Shown: positions 1-5,442 of the stretch, one piece after another
Layout of the letters: every line of letters starts with the position of its first letter
Numbering within the stretch: the first letter of the stretch is position 1
Origin: an uncultured Rhodobacterales bacterium
GTDB taxonomy: Bacteria > Pseudomonadota > Alphaproteobacteria > Rhodobacterales > Rhodobacteraceae
Direction: 5' to 3'
NCBI GenBank assembly: GCA_937901055.1
Contig: CALCGO010000629.1
Span: forward strand, 1-5,493
Length of the DNA stretch: 5,493 nt
The notes under the pieces: generated by a model
What the model saw: the letters and a program-made list of their open reading frames with translations, nothing else
Databases searched by the model: none
What the model was told of the DNA's origin: nothing
Position numbers and translations under genes: made by a program

Positions 1-200
1 CTATCTCTTTATAACAGTTAATCCTTTGGTCAATGCTTGCTTCATCAGATTCAGCTATCTCAATAAGCTTTTGGATTGGATTGATGTCCAACTTAAGGAG
101 TAAGTCATCAGCCCTGATAAGGGTAACTTTGTTAGGTGTACCCTTCTTTCTTCCGCCTATTTTTGAGTGTCCTTGCAGATTGAAAAAAAATGCTTGACAT
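1..200 (-). pseudogene. Partial phage-type small protein with GGRKKGTPNKVT motif, 5' part only, start apparently frameshifted
   Basis: Read on the - strand, the frame is open from a stop just upstream of 199 to the window edge. It gives NLQGHSKIGGRKKGTPNKVT and then a helical stretch including LLLKLDINPIQKLIEIAE and QRINCYKEI. The basic G-R-K/P-K-G-(T/S)-P/K-N-K opening, followed by a 'NP...L..LA' helix and a 'C...L..Y' segment, is typical of small phage proteins often labelled terminase small subunit-like; that label comes from memory of the family, not a search. No ATG, GTG or TTG lies in this frame. An ATG at 200-198 is one base out of frame, and removing one base from the 8-base A/T run at 183-190 would join it to the frame, giving MSSIFFNLQGHSK. 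So it is a frameshifted remnant, a sequencing error in a homopolymer, or a gene using a rare start such as CTG at 178. No clear Shine-Dalgarno sequence precedes 200. The 3' part lies outside the window. Confidence 0.5.
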
Positions 201-222
201 TAAACTAAATTATGTCTATAAC
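194..222 (+). promoter_or_regulatory. Near-consensus sigma70 promoter reading towards tauA
   Basis: TTGACA at 194-199 is a perfect -35 box. It is followed after exactly 17 bases by TATAAC at 217-222, a five-of-six match to the -10 box. Transcription would start near 229, leaving a leader of about 160 bases before the tauA ATG. The -35 box lies on top of the presumed first codons of the - strand phage-like gene, so that gene could not be freely expressed from the same bases while this promoter is occupied. Assignment is by consensus only. Confidence 0.6.
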
Positions 223-227
223 TAAAT

Positions 228-287
228 AACTTGTATCGTAATATAGAAAATTAGTTCAATAATATAGAACTAATAACGAACTTGTAT
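228..287. repeat. Cluster of direct and inverted repeats, probable operator region upstream of tauA
   Basis: Three exact repeat relations are visible. TAATATAGAA occurs at 239-248 and 260-269, a direct repeat with a 21-base period (two helical turns). AACTTGTAT occurs at 228-236 and 279-287, flanking the others. ATTAGTTC at 250-257 is the exact reverse complement of GAACTAAT at 267-274 with a 9-base spacer. The cluster sits just downstream of the predicted start site near 229 and upstream of a weaker promoter candidate at 304-333. A bound protein could block the first promoter or activate the second. High AT content (about 20% GC in 241-300) makes chance short repeats more likely, but the 21-base phasing and the perfect dyad are notable. 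Confidence 0.5.
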
Positions 288-303
288 TAATTGAATGTCT
301 TTA

Positions 304-333
304 TTGACGATCATTTAACAACTAATGTACATT
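304..333 (+). promoter_or_regulatory. Weaker candidate promoter close to tauA
   Basis: TTGACG at 304-309 matches five of six -35 positions. TACATT at 328-333, after 18 bases, matches four of six -10 positions. The start would lie near 340, about 50 bases before the tauA ATG. Upstream of it sits the dyad at 250-274, at a distance compatible with an activator site. It is clearly weaker than the promoter at 194-222 and may be a chance match in AT-rich DNA. Confidence 0.25.
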
Positions 334-378
334 GATAATTCACGTGAAGCAATCAAGTACGTTAAATTTGAAAAAAAA

Positions 379-384
379 AAGGAG
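379..384 (+). promoter_or_regulatory. Ribosome binding site that fixes the tauA start
   Basis: AAGGAG lies six bases before the ATG at 391, between an A10 run (371-380, which it overlaps by two bases) and an A6 run. It decides between the ATG at 391 and an in-frame ATG at 325, which has no such site and would put 22 lysine-rich residues in front of the signal peptide. Confidence 0.8.
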
Positions 385-390
385 AAAAAA

Positions 391-1362
391 ATGAATATAC
401 AAAAAACACTATGCTGCGCAGCAGTTTTAGCATTAAGTAATGTGACAACGTCCACGTCCGCCCTGGCGGCCGATGACGTAAATGTCGCATATTTCTTAGA
501 ATGGGCGACACCAAACTTGGTAGCAAAAGCCAATGGCAACTACGATGAAGCAATGGGTGTCAATTTGAATTGGACGAACTTTACTACCGGCACGGCAATG
601 ACTGAGGCCATGTTGTCTGGTGACATCGACATTGCATACTCGCAGGGTCTGGCACCATTTGTGACCGCAATTCAGCAAGGTGCGCCGTTGAAAATGATTG
701 GTATTGCCGTTGTCTATGAAGCTAATGATTGCTTCGTCAGGGACGGTCTTGGCATCGATTCGTCTAACGCGACGGAACTTGAAGGAAGAACGGTCGCAGT
801 GCCGCTTAATACCATGGCCGACTATGCATTTCGTAGATACATGACATACCTCGATGTTGATATCTCGACAATGACGATTGTTGATCAGGCGCCGCCCGAT
901 GGTGCGAAATCTCTCCAGGACAGTGCTGTCGATATGGCATGCGTTTTTGGAGGTTTAGCTTCAAAGGAGGCTGGTGAAGCAGGTACAGCTATCATGAACA
1001 CTCAACAGAAGAAAGATGCGGGAATTGGATCTTTCGATGTTGTTACGACAACTGAGGAATTCGCAACGAAAAATCCCGAACTCCTTAGGTCATTCATGGA
1101 AGTCACAGAAGAAGCTAACGTGTCCTTTTCTGGTTCAGATGCCGAGTTTGTTACGCTTGCGAGCGAAGCTGGGATGGGCAATGAAACCACGAGAATCCAA
1201 TTTGCGGGGATTAGCACACCTTCGGCTGACGAACAGATCACCGATTATTTCAGCGCCAACGGTATTGCCGCAACGGCTGCTGCATCATTGGGTCTGGTTT
1301 TCTCCGGCAGCTCGGACGGCAGCTCGATTGCCACGACGATCGATGGATCATTCTTAGAATAG
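391..1362 (+). CDS. tauA: Periplasmic substrate-binding protein, taurine/sulfonate ABC-transporter type
   Basis: This 323-residue protein captures a small solute in the periplasm and delivers it to the permease encoded downstream. Residues 1-26 form a Sec signal peptide: a short basic start (MNIQK), a hydrophobic core around CCAAVLAL and an ALA-A cleavage site near 26/27. The mature part starts with VNVAYFLEWATPN and has the hallmarks of the taurine/nitrate-type binding fold: a first-lobe 'GTAMTEAMLSGDIDIAY' segment (67-83), 'GAPLKMIGIAVVY' (97-109), 'LEGRTVAVPLNTMADYAFR' (130-148) and 'AVDMACVFGG' (179-188). Length is close to E. coli TauA (320). The two mature cysteines, C114 and C184, could form a disulfide; that is inference. 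It lacks a lipobox, so it should be soluble. Linkage to tauB and tauC supports the role. Taurine is the usual label for this family in marine alphaproteobacteria, but ligand specificity cannot be read from the sequence; another sulfonate or small zwitterion is possible. Confidence 0.85.
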   Translation: MNIQKTLCCAAVLALSNVTTSTSALAADDVNVAYFLEWATPNLVAKANGNYDEAMGVNLNWTNFTTGTAMTEAMLSGDIDIAYSQGLAPFVTAIQQGAPLKMIGIAVVYEANDCFVRDGLGIDSSNATELEGRTVAVPLNTMADYAFRRYMTYLDVDISTMTIVDQAPPDGAKSLQDSAVDMACVFGGLASKEAGEAGTAIMNTQQKKDAGIGSFDVVTTTEEFATKNPELLRSFMEVTEEANVSFSGSDAEFVTLASEAGMGNETTRIQFAGISTPSADEQITDYFSANGIAATAAASLGLVFSGSSDGSSIATTIDGSFLE

Positions 1363-1384
1363 GTCCACAAGGTTAATGAAAAAT

Positions 1385-1419
1385 AGGAGGGCTTTACAAA
1401 GGCCCTCCTTTATATTATT
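1385..1419 (+). terminator. Terminator-like hairpin after tauA
   Basis: AGGAGGGCTTT (1385-1395) pairs with AAGGCCCTCCT (1399-1409) around a three-base loop. This is an 11 bp stem with one G-U pair and a GC-rich core, followed by TTTATATTATT, a broken but T-rich tail. It starts 23 bases after the tauA stop. In binding-protein-dependent importers a leaky hairpin at this place commonly ends most transcripts after the binding-protein gene and protects its mRNA; that role is inferred here from position and shape. Confidence 0.75.
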
Positions 1420-1494
1420 CTGTCTAGTCATTCGATCTCCTATTGGACTTTAGTTACTTTTCACCAATATAATAGAATGACTAGACAAAATAAT
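1414..1494. repeat. Long imperfect inverted repeat with 20 bp arms between tauA and tauB
   Basis: The left arm 1414-1433 (core TGTCTAGTCATTC) is the reverse complement of the right arm 1475-1494 (core GAATGACTAGACA), with one mismatch, 1420 C against 1488 A. The 41-base interior holds a second dyad, TATTGG at 1441-1446 and CCAATA at 1464-1469, so the whole 81-base unit can fold as a two-tier hairpin. It contains the CTAG tetramer in both arms, which is rare in many bacterial genomes. It directly follows the terminator-like hairpin. It may be a second transcription barrier, an mRNA-stability structure, or a small mobile or palindromic repeat element; no target-site duplication is evident and there is no second copy in the window. 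Confidence 0.7.
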
Positions 1495-1544
1495 TGCGTC
1501 GTGATTACTGGGTTTATAGTAAGGATTTCAATTTGAATCTGCAT

Positions 1545-1580
1545 CAAGCTTAGTGTCAAAATTAAAAAGCTTTAAGCTTG
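1545..1580. repeat. Cluster of three AAGCTT palindromes upstream of tauB, possible operator
   Basis: AAGCTT occurs at 1546-1551, 1567-1572 and 1574-1579, with start spacings of 21 and 7 bases. The outer pair forms a wider dyad: CAAGCTTA (1545-1552) is the reverse complement of TAAGCTTG (1573-1580). The cluster overlaps the -35 box and spacer of the candidate promoter at 1562-1590, the right place for a repressor or activator site. The rest of the interval after the long inverted repeat (1495-1544) shows only a weak 5 bp dyad, TTACT/AGTAA at 1505-1522, and no coding sequence. Confidence 0.35.
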
Positions 1581-1590
1581 AAAATAGAAT
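1562..1590 (+). promoter_or_regulatory. Candidate internal promoter for tauBC
   Basis: TTAAAA at 1562-1567 (four of six matches) is followed after 17 bases by TAGAAT at 1585-1590 (five of six). The start would fall near 1597, giving a short leader that contains the AGGA ribosome binding site (1599-1602), itself 12 bases before the tauB ATG and so rather distant. An internal promoter would make sense after the two hairpins, but the match is modest. Confidence 0.3.
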
Positions 1591-1614
1591 TACAAAACAG
1601 GAAACAAAGTCGCG

Positions 1615-2412
1615 ATGAACGATCTTAAATGTAAAAACCTGAGTATGACCTTTACCAATCCACAAACTGGAGCGGCGGTCGAGGCTTTGAAAGACATCAA
1701 CTTCACCTTGAAAAAGGGTGAGTTGCTGTCAGTTTTGGGTCCGTCAGGTTGTGGCAAGACAACTCTCCTAAACATGATTGCAGGCTTTATCAACCCGACT
1801 GCGGGTGAGATTTTTTTAGGCGGAAAAAACATCGATGGCCCTGGTGTCGAACGAGGTATGGTCTTCCAACAGGGCGCGTTGTTTGAATGGCTGACGGTCT
1901 CAGAGAACGTCAGTTATGGTCTGCGGATGAAGAAAACCGAAAAAAAAGAGAGCCAGAGATTAGTTGAAAAATGGTTGGATATCGTTGGCCTGAAAGGCTT
2001 TGACAATACACCAATTTATCAGCTTTCGGGAGGAATGCAGCAGCGCGTGGCGCTGGCACGCTGTCTGGTGAATGACCCTGATGTCATCTTGATGGATGAA
2101 CCGTTAGGCGCGTTGGACGCGCTGACTCGCGAAAAGATGCAATCCCTGATACTAGAGCTTTGGAAAGAAACGGGCAAGACGATCATGATCATCACCCATT
2201 CAGTGGAAGAGGCAATTTTGCTGGGCGAACGTCTGTTCGTAATGGCCCCCCGCCCGGGCAGGATTCAGAAGGAATACAACTTGCCCTTTTCGCAACGCGG
2301 TTTGCACGAATCGTTGCGCGCAATCAAGCAGGATTCGGAGTTTTCCAAGGTTCGGGAAGAAGTCCTGACAATGATCTGGGATATGGAAGAGGAGATCATG
2401 GGTCGTGCTTGA
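1615..2412 (+). CDS. tauB: ABC importer ATPase, taurine/nitrate/sulfonate type
   Basis: This 265-residue cytoplasmic protein hydrolyses ATP to power the importer. All catalytic elements are intact: Walker A GPSGCGKTT (42-50), Q-loop glutamine at 85 in VFQQGALFEW, signature LSGGMQQ (137-143), Walker B VILMDEP (157-163), D-loop GALD (165-168) and switch histidine H195 in ITHSVEEA. The APRPGRI stretch (211-217) is characteristic of the taurine/nitrate/sulfonate ATPase subfamily and separates it from sugar or amino-acid importers. One deviation from the common 'LFPWLTV' pattern is glutamate at 91 (LFEWLTV), next to the Q-loop that contacts the permease; this may be normal in the subfamily that pairs with the enlarged permease. 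Length is typical. The stop overlaps the permease start by eight bases, implying translational coupling. The ATG at 1615 is supported by the conserved MNDLKCKNLS-type first strand; its ribosome site is weak. Confidence 0.92.
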   Translation: MNDLKCKNLSMTFTNPQTGAAVEALKDINFTLKKGELLSVLGPSGCGKTTLLNMIAGFINPTAGEIFLGGKNIDGPGVERGMVFQQGALFEWLTVSENVSYGLRMKKTEKKESQRLVEKWLDIVGLKGFDNTPIYQLSGGMQQRVALARCLVNDPDVILMDEPLGALDALTREKMQSLILELWKETGKTIMIITHSVEEAILLGERLFVMAPRPGRIQKEYNLPFSQRGLHESLRAIKQDSEFSKVREEVLTMIWDMEEEIMGRA

Positions 2413-4333
2413 TTTGCTTTCAGATAACCGCGCTTCAATCGCAGCACTCATAGTTCTGATATTGGTCGTGATGTTTGTCGCGTCGATCTATCTCGGGTTT
2501 AAGCAATCCGATTTTCACAGCAAGGATACTGTGTTTGGTGACGTGGAACGGACCAAGGGTGGTGGATACTGGGCGGTATGCGGTATTTCGACACTGATGC
2601 TGCTGTGGTTCTATTTTTCTTGGGGGTTAGGACGCGCCTACTTTCCTGAGGCTGGCAATGAGATGTGTCAGGTTGCGAAGCTTGAAAATGCGATTTCACC
2701 AATCAAGGCAACTTTACCTATCGGATCGCGTTACTTCCGCTCAACCACATTAGTGGCCCGGAACGGAGACCAGCTAACAGCGCTTGAAGCACAACTGCCT
2801 TCCGCAGCCTTCAGTTCTGATGAGGTCGTAGGGCTGAATTCTACGACGGGCAAGATCCGCCAACTGATGGCGAATGCCTCCGATCCAAACATGCTGGGCC
2901 AGGATTTAAGAGACCAGTTGACTGCAGTGGTCATGGATTTGAATGCGCTGAGTGAAAAGTTGTTGGCCGGGCCGGAAGACATGTCTCCAACGCAAGAGGC
3001 TCTCGCACAGCCAAAATGGGGGTTAACATTCACAGAAATCCCAATGTTACCAAGGACAGGTCGGGGGGTTTTGTTTGACGAAACAGCCATCATGGCTAAA
3101 GACATTACCGGCATGTTCAGTAGCATCCGCAACCACCCTCCTGCGAATGCGGTGTTGATTAATGAAATCACTGCTGAAATTGATACCTTTCTAAAAACAA
3201 CCGATTCGGGCGGTTATGACGAACAAACCGCCAGCCTTCGTTACGACTACCTGAAGTCGGTCAAACGGATTTTTAAACGGCTGGATGATGGCACGATATT
3301 TCCTGCGGCTTCGCTTGGTGGGGTGAACGCAGCTATTGCAAACCTTGATGCTGCGAAAAATTCTGCTCGTGGAAGCCTTTATTACATCGAGCCTTTGTTC
3401 TTTCCCAGTGGTCATATCTTAAAATCACGCACTCAGTGCTCAGAGCAAGGCTCTGCCAGATGGCTGCCAAAACCGACTGACGTTGTTGCTTCTTTTGGGC
3501 GGCTGGCTAATCCAGATCTAGAAAACGGCGGAGGTTTCAAAGGCCAGAAATTATTCTGGTGGCGATGGATGCCCATCGCTGATGTGGTGGCTTTTGTCAT
3601 GCCCGATTGGATTGCCGATATCGTACCCGGAGATTATGCCCGCCATGCAAACAACGGCACTATTACACCGAAATTCAAGGACAAATTGCTGGCCTTCGCG
3701 CAGGGTAATGTAAATCTTGGTGTTGTCCCGATGTTTGATGGGCACTTGTGGGACTCAATGCGGCGGGTGCTGATAGCCCTTGGATTGGGAATTGCACTGG
3801 GAGTGCCGCTTGGACTTTACATGGGGGTTTCGAATTTCTTTCGATCATTCTTTGACCCGCTGATCGAACTCTATCGACCAGTGCCGCCCTTGGCATGGGC
3901 GCCCCTGATCCTGACGATCTTTGGTATCAATGATGATGGTAAGGTATTTCTGCTCTTCATGGTAGCCTTTGCAATCATGGTGATTTCGGCCAAAACCGGG
4001 GCAGCCGGAACACAGCTGTCAAAGACCCGGGCGGCGCATTCTCTGGGTTCATCAGATCGTCAGATTCTGATGCATGTCATCCTACCAAATGCCTTACCTG
4101 AAATCCTCACTGGCATTCGCATTTCGATTGGTGTGTGCTGGGGGACATTGGTAGCCGCCGAAATGCTCGCGGGTACGACCGGTATTGGCTTCATCGAAAA
4201 TGTTGCGCGGACCGTGTCAGATTACGAACTGATATGGGTCACAATTCTGATCATGGGTCTTCTTGGGTTGGGCTTTGATCTGATTATGCGTTGGGTAATC
4301 GCGAAAACAATTCCGTGGCGAGGCAAGAGCTGA
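2405..4333 (+). CDS. tauC: Enlarged TauC-type ABC permease with a big extracytoplasmic insert
   Basis: This 642-residue inner-membrane protein forms the transport channel. The C-terminal part is a standard taurine/sulfonate permease: HLWDSMRRVLIALGLG entry helix (447-475), RPVPPLAWAPLILTIFGIND (491-510), a helix at 513-530, the EAA coupling loop RAAHSLGSS...ILMHVILPNALP (542-565) that docks on the ATPase, and helices at about 573-590 and 607-627. The N-terminus has two hydrophobic segments, 11-31 and 58-75. The family motif that normally follows the first helix, of the form LPsPxdVxxxF, appears only at 354-364 (LPKPTDVVASF). So about 270 residues (79-350) are inserted after the first canonical helix, and a second stretch (about 369-430, with KLFWWRWMP) lengthens the next loop. 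E. coli TauC is about 275 residues. The insert should be periplasmic; C88 and C345 at its ends could form a disulfide. Its fold is not recognised. The GTG at 2405 has GAGGAG 10 bases upstream and overlaps the tauB stop. Confidence 0.85.
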   Translation: MLDLLSDNRASIAALIVLILVVMFVASIYLGFKQSDFHSKDTVFGDVERTKGGGYWAVCGISTLMLLWFYFSWGLGRAYFPEAGNEMCQVAKLENAISPIKATLPIGSRYFRSTTLVARNGDQLTALEAQLPSAAFSSDEVVGLNSTTGKIRQLMANASDPNMLGQDLRDQLTAVVMDLNALSEKLLAGPEDMSPTQEALAQPKWGLTFTEIPMLPRTGRGVLFDETAIMAKDITGMFSSIRNHPPANAVLINEITAEIDTFLKTTDSGGYDEQTASLRYDYLKSVKRIFKRLDDGTIFPAASLGGVNAAIANLDAAKNSARGSLYYIEPLFFPSGHILKSRTQCSEQGSARWLPKPTDVVASFGRLANPDLENGGGFKGQKLFWWRWMPIADVVAFVMPDWIADIVPGDYARHANNGTITPKFKDKLLAFAQGNVNLGVVPMFDGHLWDSMRRVLIALGLGIALGVPLGLYMGVSNFFRSFFDPLIELYRPVPPLAWAPLILTIFGINDDGKVFLLFMVAFAIMVISAKTGAAGTQLSKTRAAHSLGSSDRQILMHVILPNALPEILTGIRISIGVCWGTLVAAEMLAGTTGIGFIENVARTVSDYELIWVTILIMGLLGLGFDLIMRWVIAKTIPWRGKS

Positions 4334-4340
4334 TTGTTTC

Positions 4341-4364
4341 GTTACGGCGCTAAACGCGCCGAAC
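4341..4364 (+). terminator. GC-rich hairpin between the permease and hydroxylase genes
   Basis: GTT-A-CGGCGC (4341-4350) pairs with GCGCCGAAC (4356-4364) around the loop TAAAC. This is a nine-pair stem with one bulged A at 4344, eight bases after the permease stop. There is only a short T stretch (4370-4372) after it, so it is a poor intrinsic terminator and more likely a partial barrier or an mRNA processing or stability element. The rest of this 101-base gap (4365-4434) shows no convincing promoter; GAGGA at 4425-4429 is the ribosome site for the hydroxylase, five bases before its ATG. Confidence 0.5.
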
Positions 4365-4434
4365 CGAACTTTACATTGGACTAGCATATGCGCAGTCAAA
4401 ATTGCCGAGAAAAAATTGAATAAAGAGGAAGTAT

Positions 4435-5433
4435 ATGAATATCGAAAAATCTGAAAACGTTAAAAATAAATCCTGGAACTATCAACCAGACTTGCCTATC
4501 CTCAATTCCCCTCTTTTTGACTGGACACCGCGCCCAAGTTCCGCCCTAAAATGGGTCTTAAATCGCTGGATCAAAGTCACCTCAAGTACGCTCTTTTTAA
4601 TTGTCGCAATTCTTGTCTACAATATCGGTCAACCCACCCCCGAGACATTCTTGGTCTTGGCACCGGGTTGGATCTTTCAGATCTGGGTGCGGAACCTCTT
4701 ACTTCTAGGCATTTTTGCGGGTGGCCTTCATCTTTGGTTCATTACCTTCTCGATGCAAGGTAAAAGGTTGAAGTTCGATGCGCGCTCTATGATGAAGAAG
4801 AATGGAACCTTTACGTTTCGCGACCAAGTCCATGACAATATGTTCTGGAGTCTGACCAGTGGCGTCACTGCATGGACCCTCTTTGAAGTGCTATATGTAT
4901 GGGGTGCTGCGAATGGCGCGATCCCAGTTATGGCCTTCAAAGGATCAGAAATCTGGTTCTTTGCTTGGCTGGTCATGTTGCCTATTATGGGCGCAATGCA
5001 TTTTTACTGGGTTCATCGGTTGCTGCACTGGCCACCGCTTTACCGCAGGTTTCATTCGCTTCATCATCGCTCTATCAACGTTGGACCGTGGTCAGGCTTG
5101 TCGATGCACCCTGTGGAAAGCATGCTCTACATGTCTTCGGTATTGGTATTTTTTCTCATACCAGCCCATCCCGTTATAGTTCTTCTACATCTCTACATTA
5201 GGGCTATTGGCCCCTGCTTTACACATGCCGGTTTTGAAAATGCCATGGTGGGCGAACAAAAACTGGTTGATGCTGGTGATTTCCATCACCAGTTGCACCA
5301 CCGCTATTTTGAATGCAACTACGGAACAGCTGAAATGCCCTGGGATCGCTGGTTTGGAAGTTTCCATGATGGCAGCGAGGCCGCAACCAAGCGCATAAGG
5401 GCACGCAAGAAATTGATCTTTGCCCGTAAATAG
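4435..5433 (+). CDS. Membrane di-iron hydroxylase, fatty acid hydroxylase/sterol desaturase superfamily
   Basis: This 332-residue integral membrane protein should use a di-iron centre and O2 to hydroxylate or desaturate a hydrophobic or membrane-bound substrate. The histidine boxes of the superfamily are complete: H189-x4-H194-x3-H198 (HFYWVHRLLH), H207-x2-HH211 (HSLHH), H225 in SMHP, H264 in FTHAG, and HHQLHH at 284-289. The C-terminal NYGTAEMPWDRWFGSFHDG (295-313) is the typical closing segment. Hydrophobic segments lie at about 48-65, 82-104, 138-156, 172-192 and 230-256, with the histidine clusters on one, presumably cytoplasmic, face. The first 45 residues are polar and family-specific. 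It starts 101 bases after the permease on the same strand and its stop overlaps the ribosome site of the next gene, so it belongs to the operon or a sub-operon. The substrate is unknown: lipid, carotenoid, sterol-like and small-molecule substrates all occur in this superfamily. Its presence where E. coli has tauD suggests, without proving, a link to the imported solute. Confidence 0.85.
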   Translation: MNIEKSENVKNKSWNYQPDLPILNSPLFDWTPRPSSALKWVLNRWIKVTSSTLFLIVAILVYNIGQPTPETFLVLAPGWIFQIWVRNLLLLGIFAGGLHLWFITFSMQGKRLKFDARSMMKKNGTFTFRDQVHDNMFWSLTSGVTAWTLFEVLYVWGAANGAIPVMAFKGSEIWFFAWLVMLPIMGAMHFYWVHRLLHWPPLYRRFHSLHHRSINVGPWSGLSMHPVESMLYMSSVLVFFLIPAHPVIVLLHLYIRAIGPCFTHAGFENAMVGEQKLVDAGDFHHQLHHRYFECNYGTAEMPWDRWFGSFHDGSEAATKRIRARKKLIFARK

Positions 5434-5442
5434 GAGCCTTTT

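Noticed and set aside
228..287. Repeat cluster as a CRISPR array
   Set aside because: Repeats are only 8-10 bases, mixed direct and inverted, with no regular repeat-spacer pattern.
325..390. In-frame upstream ATG that would lengthen the binding protein by 22 residues
   Set aside because: It has no ribosome site, would place a lysine-rich stretch before an otherwise complete signal peptide, and the ATG at 391 has AAGGAG at ideal spacing.
1505..1522. TTACT/AGTAA dyad as a hairpin
   Set aside because: A 5 bp AT-rich stem with an 8-base loop is too weak to support as a separate element.
2731..3171. 146-codon open frame on the - strand inside the permease gene
   Set aside because: It lies wholly within a well-supported gene on the other strand, has no ribosome site and no recognisable protein features; it is a shadow of the + strand coding.
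2640..3460. The permease insert as a fused substrate-binding domain, as found in some nitrate/bicarbonate importers
   Set aside because: The residues show none of the binding-protein signatures seen in the TauA-like protein (no GDIDIAY- or AVPLNT-like segments), and a separate binding protein is already encoded.
4370..4405. Promoter for the hydroxylase based on TTTACA at 4370-4375
   Set aside because: No acceptable -10 box occurs at 16-18 bases; the best AT-rich hexamer, CATATG at 4385, is far too close.
4859..5201. Two 100-106 codon frames on the + strand overlapping the hydroxylase
   Set aside because: They are out of frame with the histidine-box protein, have no family features and no plausible start sites.
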